Notes: generated by a model from the sequence alone, not told the origin. A DNA stretch of 7,633 nucleotides from Clostridia bacterium (GCA_900755895.1 CAAEIG010000012.1:1-7633); one strand, 5' to 3'. Positions 1 to 7,105 are shown, numbered from the stretch's first letter. Program-made: numbers and translations.

Positions 1-240
1 ACAGGGGCAGCACGGCGGGATTTCTTTTCTTGGTGTGTAAAGGCACCGCAGCATTTTCTTTCTCTGCAGATAAAGTGGGTCCGGGCTTCCGCCCGGAAAC
101 TGCGTTGGCTGCCACTCGCAGCAAGCCAGGCGCTCTGCTTGCCCCACCCGAGGGTGGGTAAAACTGTCCCCGCCCTATTGCTGGTAACGGTCCAAGCAAC
201 CTTCTCTCCATGGTTCCTGATGCCAGAATAAACATGTCCT
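1..240. other. Non-coding GC-rich hairpin-forming block
   Basis: I find no convincing gene here. The block is rich in short perfect inverted repeats: a 7-bp stem at 80-86/91-97 with a TTCC loop, a 5-bp stem at 108-112/118-122, a competing 6-bp stem at 121-126/137-142, and CCCACC/GGTGGG at 143-148/153-158 with a CGAG loop. No T-tract follows any of these stems, so they do not look like simple terminators. The block could be a dispersed palindromic repeat, a structured RNA, or the downstream region of a gene lying left of the window. I do not recognise it as a known riboswitch or housekeeping RNA. Confidence 0.4.
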
Positions 241-256
241 TCTTTTATGAAATTGC

Positions 257-285
257 TTGACGAATGCGAAAAAATGGGATAGTCT
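257..285 (+). promoter_or_regulatory. Candidate promoter of the GntR regulator
   Basis: TTGACG (257-262) is followed after exactly 17 bp by TAGTCT (280-285). The -35 box is near consensus and the -10 box is weak (3 of 6 matches to TATAAT). Transcription would start near 292, giving an untranslated leader of about 95 nt before the ATG at 388. The candidate operator at 303-313 would lie just downstream of the start point, which suits autorepression. Confidence 0.45.
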
Positions 286-302
286 AAGCATAAATCAAAG
301 TA

Positions 303-313
303 TTGTCATACAT
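303..313. promoter_or_regulatory. Candidate FadR/GntR-type operator in the regulator's leader
   Basis: The sequence has the GT-N3-AC core typical of FadR-subfamily operators (GTCATAC, 305-311). TGTCATACATAG (304-315) matches TGTCAGACAAAG (1267-1278) in the dctP promoter at 10 of 12 positions. Sharing this between the regulator's promoter and the adjacent operon's promoter suggests binding by the neighbouring regulator. The palindrome is imperfect and the assignment is inferred. Confidence 0.35.
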
Positions 314-320
314 AGGAGGA

Positions 321-386
321 ATGAGCAGAGTTTCATTTTCCTATCGCAAATCAGGGCAGCTTTGGCCGTTGATTGGGGGAATATAG
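321..386 (+). CDS. Possible 21-residue leader ORF ahead of the regulator
   Basis: ATG at 321 opens a 21-codon frame ending in TAG at 384-386, one base before the regulator's ATG at 388. A full AGGAGG lies at 314-319, but only one base separates it from this ATG, much closer than the usual 5-9, so initiation may be poor. The frame has no regulatory run of identical codons. It may instead be a chance frame following a Shine-Dalgarno-like sequence. If translated, termination next to the regulator's start would allow translational coupling. Confidence 0.2.
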   Translation: MSRVSFSYRKSGQLWPLIGGI

Positions 387-387
387 T

Positions 388-1107
388 ATGGCTGAGCAAG
401 CAAGTTATTTGAAAAATTTGAAATCCGAGTCGGTTGTGCAAAAAGTAATCAATTGCTTGACTGATGGCATGGTCTCCGGCGAACTCAAGCCTGGTGACAA
501 GCTCCCAACAGAACCGGAACTAGCTGCCACACTTGGTGTAGCCCGTACCTCGGTCCGCGAGGCAACTAAAATTTTAACATATCTCGGTGTGCTGGAGAGC
601 CGCCGCTCTGAGGGAACCTTCGTGGCCAACGGCTTCCAGGAGAGCATGATTGATCCTATGGTGTATGGAATCATTCTCAATAAAGGGGAAGATTTCGACA
701 GTCTGATGGAGCTGCGGGAGCTCACTGAAGTAGGTATTCTCCGTCTTGCCATCAAAAAGCGCAGTGAAGAAGGACTAGAAACTATCCGCGAAAAGCTGGA
801 TGCCTTTTCCGATGCAGTGGAGCAGGAAGATTTAACGGCAGCTTTTCAGGCGGATAACGACTTTCATGATGCAGTTTCTTCCCTATGCCAGAATGATTTG
901 GTAGATAAAATCAATCGTGTGGTTCGAGTGCTCACCTATGCAGTACGACAGAAAACTGTCTATACTATGATTCAAACTGGCAGGGGACAGGAGCTGCTTC
1001 AGGCCCACTGGAAAATCTATGAGATTCTCTATACAAAGAATATGGAGGGGCTGGAAGAATTCATTCATGACACTTATTTTTTAGATGTGGCATCCGAAAA
1101 CAAGTGA
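388..1107 (+). CDS. FadR-subfamily GntR transcriptional regulator (FCD domain)
   Basis: This is a DNA-binding regulator of 239 aa, the normal size for the family. The N-terminal winged helix-turn-helix (about residues 12-80) shows the GntR signature: a GELKPGDKLPTEPELA stretch, LGVARTSVREA in the recognition region, and the wing GTFV. An all-helical FCD ligand domain follows (about 105-235). Its usual metal/ligand set is visible as Asp156, His160, His207 and His227, so it probably senses a carboxylate or sugar-acid-like effector. ATG 388 is preferred over an in-frame TTG at 373 because GGGGGA at 375-380 sits 7 bases before it. The gene is monocistronic, ends in a strong terminator, and looks more AT-rich than the operon it precedes. 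It probably controls the TRAP operon and itself, as inferred from position and shared operator-like sites. Confidence 0.93.
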   Translation: MAEQASYLKNLKSESVVQKVINCLTDGMVSGELKPGDKLPTEPELAATLGVARTSVREATKILTYLGVLESRRSEGTFVANGFQESMIDPMVYGIILNKGEDFDSLMELRELTEVGILRLAIKKRSEEGLETIREKLDAFSDAVEQEDLTAAFQADNDFHDAVSSLCQNDLVDKINRVVRVLTYAVRQKTVYTMIQTGRGQELLQAHWKIYEILYTKNMEGLEEFIHDTYFLDVASENK

Positions 1108-1120
1108 TCGTCTAATTCAG

Positions 1121-1169
1121 CGATAGCCGCAGCGCAGAAATACACGCTGCGGCTATCGTTTTCTTTTTG
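1121..1169 (+). terminator. Rho-independent terminator of the regulator gene
   Basis: A perfect 14-bp stem (1121-1134 with 1145-1158), a 10-nt loop and a following TTTTCTTTTT tract begin 13 bases after the regulator's stop codon. It separates the regulator transcript from the TRAP operon, which therefore needs its own promoter. Confidence 0.94.
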
Positions 1170-1230
1170 TCGAATATATATAAACTTCACTGTTCTTTTC
1201 CAGCAAAAAGCAGAAAGTTTACTATCCCCA

Positions 1231-1259
1231 TTGACAAACTCCACTCAAGATGATATTAC
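1231..1259 (+). promoter_or_regulatory. Strong promoter of the TRAP-transketolase operon
   Basis: A consensus TTGACA (1231-1236) is followed after 17 bp by TATTAC (1254-1259). A TG dinucleotide at 1251-1252 forms an extended -10 element. The predicted start is near 1266, giving a leader of about 110 nt. It lies between the regulator's terminator and dctP, so it is the likely single promoter for the operon. The candidate operator at 1266-1276 covers the start point. Confidence 0.75.
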
Positions 1260-1284
1260 ATATCTATGTCAGACAAAGTACATA
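1258..1284. promoter_or_regulatory. Candidate operator cluster over the operon's transcription start
   Basis: The core GTCAGAC (1268-1274) fits the GTC-N-GAC core known for FadR-family operators and lies within a TGTC-A-GACA palindrome. Alternating ACATA (1258-1262), TATGT (1265-1269) and ACATA (1280-1284) units add overlapping inverted repeats. The position just downstream of the -10 box suits repression that is lifted by an inducer. Binding by the adjacent regulator is inferred, supported by the related site at 303-313. Confidence 0.45.
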
Positions 1285-1308
1285 ATACAAAAGAGCGGAC
1301 TGAAATGT

Positions 1309-1339
1309 ACCAGGGGATAGGGCCCGATCTCCTATTGGT
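1309..1339 (+). other. Hairpin in the operon's 5' leader
   Basis: ACCA (1309-1312) pairs with TGGT (1336-1339), and ATAGG (1317-1321) pairs with CCTAT (1331-1335). Together they give a 9-bp stem with a GGGG bulge and a 9-nt loop. It ends 23 bases before the dctP ribosome binding site. There is no T-tract, so it is not an intrinsic terminator. It could stabilise the mRNA or be incidental. Confidence 0.25.
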
Positions 1340-1374
1340 GCGAAAATCACATTTTTCTTTTTAGGAGGGTGATT

Positions 1375-2400
1375 ATGAGAAGGAAACGAATCCAAACCAT
1401 CGGTGCCATTCTAACACTGGCTTTGCTCGTCACAGGATGTGCCAACAGCGGTACGGAACAGCGTGAGGATGGCGAGTACCAAACCATTGAACTGACCATG
1501 GCTGTCAACGGCACAGACAACCAGATTGATGCCCGTGTGGGCGACTACTTCGCTCAGTTGGTATCAGAACGCTCCGGGGGCAATGTCACCGTGGCGGTCT
1601 TCCCCAACGATCAGCTGGCTAACGGAAATGCCTCTCGCGGGATCGAAATGATCGCCTCTGGCAGCATTGACCTGGCGGCCTACGCCACTTGCACTCTGGC
1701 GGTCATCGACGAGAAGCTCCCGGTGGCCACCATTCCCTGGATCTTTGACGACTACGCCCAAGCCCGGGAGGTCATCGACACCACCGGCGGTGAGTATTAC
1801 GCTCAGCGCCTGGCTATGAAGGGCATGACCTATCTGGGTTCCTTCCACAACGGCTTCCGGCAGATCACCAATTCCAGGCACGAGGTCACCACTCCGGCGG
1901 ATATGGAGAATCTAAAGATCCGCGTTCCCGGCAGCGTAGTATACATGGGATTCTTCCGGGCCCTGGGGGCCGACCCCACCTCCATGAACTGGAGCGAGGT
2001 GTTCACCGCCATCCAGCAGGGCACTATCGACGGCCAGGAGAACGGCGTGAGCATCACCTCCACCTCCAAAATGCAGGAGGTTCAGGATTACCTGACCATG
2101 TGGAACTACTCCTATGAAAACGACCTGTTTGTGGCTAATACGGAGATCTGGGAAAGCCTGGAGCCCCAGACTCAGGAGCTTCTTCAGGAGTGTGCTACCG
2201 AGGCCTGTGAGTGGGGCCGGGATGTCCTGGAGGAAGAGGAGACCGAGATTCTGAAGGAGTTCGAGGCCGCTGGCATGACCATCACCTATCTCACCGAGGA
2301 GGAGCAGGCCGCCTTTGACGAGGCCATCGCCCCCTTCAAGGCGGAGATGGAAGTGTATTTTGGTCCCGAGGCCTGCGCCGCGTTCGGGATCACAAACTAA
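1375..2400 (+). CDS. dctP: TRAP transporter substrate-binding lipoprotein (DctP family)
   Basis: This is the extracytoplasmic solute receptor of a TRAP transporter, which delivers an organic anion to the membrane subunits. The product is 341 aa. The basic N-terminus and hydrophobic segment end in the lipobox LVTG-Cys22, so the mature protein should be lipid-anchored to the outer face of the membrane, as usual in Gram-positive TRAP systems. DctP-family signatures are clear: KIRVPG with the carboxylate-binding Arg183, then FRALGADPTSMNWSEVF, then the IDGQEN motif ending at Asn223. ATG 1375 is chosen over in-frame GTG 1369 because AGGAGG at 1363-1368 gives a 6-base spacing to the ATG and abuts the GTG. 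It is the first gene of the operon, 21 bases before dctQ. The retained Arg supports an acidic ligand, but its identity cannot be read from the sequence. Confidence 0.96.
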   Translation: MRRKRIQTIGAILTLALLVTGCANSGTEQREDGEYQTIELTMAVNGTDNQIDARVGDYFAQLVSERSGGNVTVAVFPNDQLANGNASRGIEMIASGSIDLAAYATCTLAVIDEKLPVATIPWIFDDYAQAREVIDTTGGEYYAQRLAMKGMTYLGSFHNGFRQITNSRHEVTTPADMENLKIRVPGSVVYMGFFRALGADPTSMNWSEVFTAIQQGTIDGQENGVSITSTSKMQEVQDYLTMWNYSYENDLFVANTEIWESLEPQTQELLQECATEACEWGRDVLEEEETEILKEFEAAGMTITYLTEEEQAAFDEAIAPFKAEMEVYFGPEACAAFGITN

Positions 2401-2421
2401 CGGAGGGAGGTACATACAGCC

Positions 2422-2928
2422 ATGAAAATTTTAGACTGGATCGAAGAGATCATCTGTGTATTCTGCACCGTTGTCATGACCGCTCTGGTGTTCGCCAATG
2501 TGCTCTCCCGCTATGTATTTCACAGCTCCCTCTCCTTTTCAGAGGAGATCACCACCTATCTGTTTGTGCTGTTGAGCATGATGGGTACCGCCATCGCCGC
2601 CAAACGCCGGGCTCACCTGGGGCTGTCTATCATCACCGACGCCGTGGGGCCCAAGGTCCACAAGGCCCTCATGGTCATCGGCTTTGGGATCGCCACTGTC
2701 TTCTCCGCTGCCCTGTTCTACTACGGCATTCTGATGGTAATGAACCAGTACAATCTGGGGATGCAGACCTCCGCCATGCAGTGGCCTGAGTGGATCTATG
2801 CCACCTTTGTGCCCTTCGGCGCGTTCTTTGTCACCATTCGCTTTGCCCAGGCACTCATTCAGGAGCTGAAAGCTCATCCGGAGGATCACAAACATCTTGA
2901 AGAAGGAAGGGAGGCGTCCGGCACATGA
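2422..2928 (+). CDS. dctQ: TRAP transporter small membrane subunit (DctQ family)
   Basis: This 168-aa membrane protein matches the DctQ fold, with four predicted transmembrane helices at about residues 8-30, 43-62, 80-103 and 122-146. Typical family features are N-x-x-SRYVF after helix 1, the Glu-Glu pair at the start of helix 2 (FSEEI), and a basic stretch with a conserved His-Leu (AKRRAHLGLS) after helix 2. The charged C-terminal tail is cytoplasmic in the family model. GGAGG at 2406-2410 precedes the ATG by 11 bases, slightly long. Its stop overlaps the dctM start as ATGA, so the two membrane subunits are probably made by coupled translation and assemble together. Confidence 0.93.
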   Translation: MKILDWIEEIICVFCTVVMTALVFANVLSRYVFHSSLSFSEEITTYLFVLLSMMGTAIAAKRRAHLGLSIITDAVGPKVHKALMVIGFGIATVFSAALFYYGILMVMNQYNLGMQTSAMQWPEWIYATFVPFGAFFVTIRFAQALIQELKAHPEDHKHLEEGREASGT

Positions 2929-4211
2929 TCGCCGCTGTTCTGTTTATCAGCTTCGCCGTTCTGCTGCTGATCGGCACGCCCATCGCCGTTTGTCTGGGCG
3001 TTTCCAGCGTCATCTCCATGCTCATCCAGGGGGCGGGCCGTCCTTTGGACACCGTCATGAGCAGCCTGCCCCAGCTGTTTTCCTCGTCTACCAGTAAGTT
3101 CGTGCTCCTGGCCATCCCCTTCTTTATTCTGGCCGGCAACATTATGGATAAGGCCCAGATCTCCAAGAGACTGATCCGCTTGGCGGAGACCTGTGTGGGC
3201 CACCTGCGGGGCGGTCTGGCCATTGTGTGCGTCATCGTCTCCTGCTTCTTTGCCGCCATCTCCGGCTCCGGTCCGGCCACCGTGGCCGCGCTGGGTCTGG
3301 TGATGATCCCCGGTATGATCCGCTCCGGCTACAGCCCCTCCTTTTCTGCCGCTCTCATGGGCTGTGCCGGCGCGATCGGGGTCATTATCCCACCCTCCAT
3401 CACCTTTGTGGTATATGGCTCTATTGCGGATACCTCTATTGGCGACTTGTTCAAGGCCGGTGTCATCCCCGGATTGATTATGGGTGCGGCCCTGATTATT
3501 ACCGCTCTGCTCATCGGCCGAAAACTGAAACTGGAATCCCTGCCGAAGGCCAGCTGGCGGGAGCGCTGGATAGCCTTTAAAGAAGCGTTCTGGGGACTGC
3601 TGATGCCGGTTATCATCCTGGGCGGAATCTATGGCGGAATCTTTACTCCTACTGAGGCGGCCGCTGTTTCGGTTGTGTACGGGTTATTTGTGGGTGTGTT
3701 CATCTATAAGACCGTCCGGATCAAGGAGCTGTGGGCTATCATCATCGACTCGGCCAGCACCACCGCCACCGTTATGTTCATTACCGCGGCGGCCAGCATG
3801 TTCGCCTATGTACTCACCCGGGCCCGCCTGGATGTGGCTATCAGCGGCGCTTTGGAAAACATCACCGGCGGCTCCACCATCGTGTTCTTCCTGATCGTCA
3901 ACATCATCCTGCTCATTGCGGGCTGCTTTCTGGACTCTACCTCTGCTCTGTATATTTTTACTCCACTGTTTGTCCCCGTGGCTCAGGCCCTGGGCATCGA
4001 CCTCATCCATCTTGGCGTAGTTATGATCGTCAACCTGGCCATCGGACTGTTCACTCCTCCTGTGGGAGTCAACCTGTATGTGGCCTGCGGCGTAGCCAAG
4101 GTAAATTTGAAGCAGATCTCCAAGGCTGTGGTCCCGCTTCTGATCGCATCCATCGTCGTGCTTCTGATCATTACCTATATCCCCGGCATCTCCACTATGT
4201 TCACATCGTAA
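2925..4211 (+). CDS. dctM: TRAP transporter large permease subunit (DctM family)
   Basis: This is the ion-coupled transport channel of the TRAP system, 428 aa, the usual DctM length, with roughly 11-12 hydrophobic segments across the whole protein. Conserved family stretches include the first-half motif GSGPATVAALG, the PPSI loop after AIGVI, FTPTEAAAV in the middle, and FTPPVGVNLYV near the C-terminus, which mark the two inverted hairpin regions. The ATG at 2925 overlaps the dctQ stop by 4 nt, and GGGAGG at 2909-2914 lies 10 bases upstream inside dctQ. With DctP and DctQ it makes a complete three-component transporter that uses an ion gradient, usually sodium, rather than ATP. Confidence 0.96.
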   Translation: MIAAVLFISFAVLLLIGTPIAVCLGVSSVISMLIQGAGRPLDTVMSSLPQLFSSSTSKFVLLAIPFFILAGNIMDKAQISKRLIRLAETCVGHLRGGLAIVCVIVSCFFAAISGSGPATVAALGLVMIPGMIRSGYSPSFSAALMGCAGAIGVIIPPSITFVVYGSIADTSIGDLFKAGVIPGLIMGAALIITALLIGRKLKLESLPKASWRERWIAFKEAFWGLLMPVIILGGIYGGIFTPTEAAAVSVVYGLFVGVFIYKTVRIKELWAIIIDSASTTATVMFITAAASMFAYVLTRARLDVAISGALENITGGSTIVFFLIVNIILLIAGCFLDSTSALYIFTPLFVPVAQALGIDLIHLGVVMIVNLAIGLFTPPVGVNLYVACGVAKVNLKQISKAVVPLLIASIVVLLIITYIPGISTMFTS

Positions 4212-4237
4212 ACTCTGCTTGAAGAAAGGTGAGTATC

Positions 4238-5080
4238 ATGAAGGAAACCACAAGCATCGCTCAGCTGCAGAACACCTGTATCGACCTGAAAAAAAATGTC
4301 ATCTCTATGATCCATAAAGCCCAGTCTGGCCACCCCGGCGGTTCCCTGTCTGTGGCTGAGTTCATTACAGCCTGCTATTTCCGGGAGATGGATCTGGACC
4401 CCAAGGACCCAAAGTGGCCTGACCGGGACCGTTTCGTCCTCTCTAAGGGTCACGTGTGCCCTGCTCAATACGCCGCACTTGCCATGCGCGGCTTCTTCCC
4501 GATGGAGGAACTGGACACTCTGCGGAAGGAGGGCTCCATACTCCAGGGACATCCGGATATGAAGAAGTGTCCCGGCATCGATATTTCTACCGGCTCTTTA
4601 GGGCAGGGACTGGCCTGCGGAGTGGGTATGGCCATTGCCGCCAAACTGGACCAAAAGTCCTACCGGGTGTTCGTCGCCGTGGGAGACGGTGAGTGCAACG
4701 AAGGTGAGATCTGGGAAGCCTGCCAGACCGCCTATAAGTACCAGTTGGATAACCTGGTTGTCTTTGTGGACTACAACAACCTGCAGTTGGACGGCACCTG
4801 CGACGAAATCATGCCCCCCATTGATCTGGGCGCTAAGTTCCGGGCATTTGGCTTTGATGTATACGAGATCAACGGTAATGACATGGGTCAGATGGTAGCC
4901 GCCCTTGACCTGGCGGAAGCCGTCAAGAACGGCAGACCTAAATGCATTTTTGGACACACCATCAAGGGAAAGGGCGTCTCCTTCATGGAGAACCAGTGCG
5001 GCTGGCACGGCGTGGCTCCCAACGACCAGGAATATCAGCAGGCTATGGCAGAATTGGATCAGCAGTATGTGAAGTGCTGA
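4238..5080 (+). CDS. Transketolase, N-terminal (ThDP pyrophosphate-binding) subunit
   Basis: This is one half of a split transketolase, 280 aa, with the partner encoded next. Transketolases move a two-carbon ketol unit between sugars using thiamine diphosphate (ThDP). The ThDP/Mg motif is intact: Gly-Asp-Gly at 149-151 followed by Asn-Asn at 180-181. Catalytic or substrate-channel histidines of the family are visible at His32 (SGHPGG), His72 (SKGH), His105 (QGHPD) and His257 (GWHG). STGSLGQG replaces the TGPLGQG form of full-length enzymes. ATG 4238 is preferred over an in-frame GTG at 4229 because that GTG lies inside the GGTGA ribosome binding site (4228-4232). The gene is 26 bases after dctM. 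A dedicated split pair beside a transporter suggests a special substrate rather than general pentose phosphate metabolism, which is an inference. Confidence 0.94.
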   Translation: MKETTSIAQLQNTCIDLKKNVISMIHKAQSGHPGGSLSVAEFITACYFREMDLDPKDPKWPDRDRFVLSKGHVCPAQYAALAMRGFFPMEELDTLRKEGSILQGHPDMKKCPGIDISTGSLGQGLACGVGMAIAAKLDQKSYRVFVAVGDGECNEGEIWEACQTAYKYQLDNLVVFVDYNNLQLDGTCDEIMPPIDLGAKFRAFGFDVYEINGNDMGQMVAALDLAEAVKNGRPKCIFGHTIKGKGVSFMENQCGWHGVAPNDQEYQQAMAELDQQYVKC

Positions 5081-5094
5081 AGGAGGAAACGAAG

Positions 5095-6036
5095 ATGAGC
5101 GAAACATTAAAAAAGGCCACCCGAGACGGGTTTGGTGATGAGATTGTAGCGCTTGGCAAGGAAAACTCTAATATTTTAGTAGTTGACGTGGACATCGGCA
5201 AGTCCTGCAAAACAGGCGCCTTCCGCAAGGAACTGCCGGAACAGTACCTGAATGTAGGCATTGCCGAACAGAACGCTGCCGGTGTGGCTGCTGGCCTGGC
5301 CACCTGCGGTAAGGTCCCCTTTGTAGTTACCTATGCCGCCTTCGGCTCCATGCGGATGTGTGAGATGATCCGTCAGGAAATCTGTTACCCCCACCTGAAT
5401 GTAAAGATCGCCTGCTCCCACGGCGGCGTCACTCCGGCTAACGACGGCGCCAGCCACCAGAGCATCGAGGACATGGGCATCCTGCGCACCATTCCCAATA
5501 TGACCGTTATTATGCCTGCCGACTACTGGGCTGCCCGGAAGCTGGTGCGTGCCGCTGCAGAATTTGACGGCCCCGTTTACTTGCGCTTCACTCGGGATGC
5601 CATCCCGGTCATCTATGACGAGAATGACACATTTGAGATTGGCAAAGCCAATCAGCTCCGGGACGGCAGTGACGTGGCCATCATCGCAAACGGCGATACG
5701 GTCCGCCTGGCTCTGGAGGCCGCTGAGACTCTGGCAGCTGCTGGGATCTCCGCCCGTGTACTGGATATGCACACCATCAAGCCTCTGGATGTGGAGGCCG
5801 TCCATGCCTGCGTCGCAGACATCGGAAAGATTATCACCGTGGAAGACCACAATATTCTCAACGGCTTGGGCAGCGCAGTGGCCGATGTGGTTGCCGAGTC
5901 AAACGGAGCTCTCCTCCGTCGAGTGGGCATTCAGGACCAGTTTGGCATGTCCGCCCCCTACGACCGCCTGCTGGCCATGAACGGTGTGACCACCGAGCAC
6001 ATTGTGGAACTGGCGCATTCCCTGTGCGGTAAATAA
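5095..6036 (+). CDS. Transketolase, C-terminal (pyrimidine-binding) subunit
   Basis: This is the second half of the split transketolase, 313 aa: a pyrimidine-binding domain (about 1-160) followed by a transketolase C-terminal domain (about 185-305). Glu58 in VGIAEQNA is the residue that activates the ThDP aminopyrimidine. His109 (SHGG) and His121 (GASHQ) belong to the active site. Residues matching the phosphate-binding set of known transketolases are present: Arg10 (ATR), Ser37 (DIGKS), His121 and Arg167 (FTRD). A phosphorylated or similarly charged ketose is therefore expected. The frame is open back to 4942, but ATG 5095 is chosen because AGGAGG at 5081-5086 sits 8 bases upstream and the earlier part overlaps the previous gene. 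It starts 14 bases after the N-subunit's stop, consistent with equal production of a heterodimer. Confidence 0.95.
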   Translation: MSETLKKATRDGFGDEIVALGKENSNILVVDVDIGKSCKTGAFRKELPEQYLNVGIAEQNAAGVAAGLATCGKVPFVVTYAAFGSMRMCEMIRQEICYPHLNVKIACSHGGVTPANDGASHQSIEDMGILRTIPNMTVIMPADYWAARKLVRAAAEFDGPVYLRFTRDAIPVIYDENDTFEIGKANQLRDGSDVAIIANGDTVRLALEAAETLAAAGISARVLDMHTIKPLDVEAVHACVADIGKIITVEDHNILNGLGSAVADVVAESNGALLRRVGIQDQFGMSAPYDRLLAMNGVTTEHIVELAHSLCGK

Positions 6037-6118
6037 GCATTCCGCCCGCCATTCTCACGGATAGGATAGTGTAACATTCAATTTCAAAATAGAATTATGC
6101 GGAAAGGAAGTTTAAATC

Positions 6119-6877
6119 ATGCTGGATTTTAACGGTCAGGTCGTCCTCATCACTGGAGCCGGCTCTCCCAAGGGGATCGGCCGTACCATCGCCCACACCT
6201 TCGCCCGCCAAGGAGCTCAGGTGGTCATCACGGACATTAACCAAGCTGGCCTGGATGCCAATGTCAAAGAGATGGAGGACAATGGCTGGAAGGCCTGCGG
6301 TATTGCCGGCAATATCTGCGACAAGGAGTCGGTCGACTCTCTGGTAAAAACCGTGGTAGACAAGTTCGGCCGTATTGACGTGCTGGTCAACAATGCAGGT
6401 GTGTCGCAAAAGGTAACGGTTGCCGATATGACGCTGGACGACATGAAGCGCATTTTCAACGTAAACATGTTCGGTCTGTTCCTGATCACCCAGGCTGTTT
6501 GCGAGGTAATGAAGAAGCAGCAATATGGCCGCATTGTCTCTCTCAGTTCCGTCTCTGGCAAACGAGGCGGCGGTGTATTTGGCGGCGCACACTATTCCGC
6601 CTCCAAGGCCGCTGTGCTGGGATTCTCCAAAAATTTGGCCCGGGAGATTTCACAGTACGGTATTACCACTAACTGTGTATGCCCCGGCCTGATCAACACC
6701 GAGATCTGGAAAAGCATGCCTCAGGAGCAGGCTGATGCCGTAATCGCTGGAATTCCTATGGGCCGGCCAGGTGAGACCCAGGAGGTTGCTGACGCCATCG
6801 TGTTCCTCGCATCTAAAGAGGCGTCCTACATTACCGGTGAGGAAATCGATATCAACGGTGGCTCCCATATGGATTGA
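6119..6877 (+). CDS. Short-chain dehydrogenase/reductase (classical SDR)
   Basis: This is an NAD(P)-dependent oxidoreductase of 252 aa that interconverts an alcohol and a ketone. The Rossmann dinucleotide motif is TGAGSPKGIG, two residues longer than the usual TGxxxGxG. NNAG follows, and then the catalytic Asn116, Ser144, Tyr159 and Lys163 (YSASK) and the CPG motif. Asp at the end of the second strand (VVITDIN) favours NAD over NADP. Another short insertion lies between Ser144 and Tyr159 (a Gly-rich KRGGGVFGG stretch). AAGGAAG precedes the ATG by about 8 bases. An 82-base gap separates it from the transketolase, with no clear promoter or terminator, so it is probably the last operon gene. It resembles FabG-like and polyol or sugar-acid dehydrogenases. 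The operon context favours a catabolic role rather than fatty-acid synthesis, but the substrate is unknown. Confidence 0.92.
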   Translation: MLDFNGQVVLITGAGSPKGIGRTIAHTFARQGAQVVITDINQAGLDANVKEMEDNGWKACGIAGNICDKESVDSLVKTVVDKFGRIDVLVNNAGVSQKVTVADMTLDDMKRIFNVNMFGLFLITQAVCEVMKKQQYGRIVSLSSVSGKRGGGVFGGAHYSASKAAVLGFSKNLAREISQYGITTNCVCPGLINTEIWKSMPQEQADAVIAGIPMGRPGETQEVADAIVFLASKEASYITGEEIDINGGSHMD

Positions 6878-6971
6878 TCCACAAATTTTTTCTATCTATC
6901 TTCTTTATCAAGGGTGCATCAAACTATTCAAAAATAATCTGCCTCTGCAATTTTTAGGCTTCTTCCTTTGA

Positions 6972-6990
6972 TGACCCAAAATCTGACCCA
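6972..6990 (+). repeat. Left pair of TGACCCA direct repeats (putative integrase arm sites)
   Basis: TGACCCA occurs at 6972-6978 and 6984-6990, a 12-bp period. The 14-mer AAATCTGACCCAGA at 6979-6992 recurs exactly at 7232-7245 on the other side of the tRNA fragment. The pair lies 115 bases left of the core. Confidence 0.65.
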
Positions 6991-7105
6991 GAACCGGAAA
7001 AACTGGGGCGGAGTAGAAATCACACAACCTCCGGTTTTTGGCCTGTTTCAGGTCACAAAACGTTCGGAAACCATTGAAGCACAGTGGATGGACAAACCAA
7101 TAGCA

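Noticed and set aside
1..54. Short minus-strand frame starting at ATG 54-52 and open at the left edge.
   Set aside because: Only 18 codons are visible, with no good ribosome binding site and no recognisable protein, so it cannot be supported.
373..387. Earlier TTG start for the GntR regulator adding five residues.
   Set aside because: The GGGGGA ribosome binding site at 375-380 overlaps that start and is well spaced for ATG 388.
1369..1374. GTG start for dctP two codons upstream.
   Set aside because: It directly abuts AGGAGG (1363-1368), whereas ATG 1375 has a normal 6-base spacing and gives a standard lipoprotein signal.
4942..5094. N-terminal extension of the second transketolase subunit back to 4942.
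   Set aside because: It lies entirely in another frame of the first subunit, and ATG 5095 has an ideal AGGAGG eight bases upstream.
6878..6960. An intrinsic terminator straight after the SDR gene.
   Set aside because: There is a T-run at 6887-6892, but I find no adequate stem before it; only weak 4-5 bp pairings are possible.
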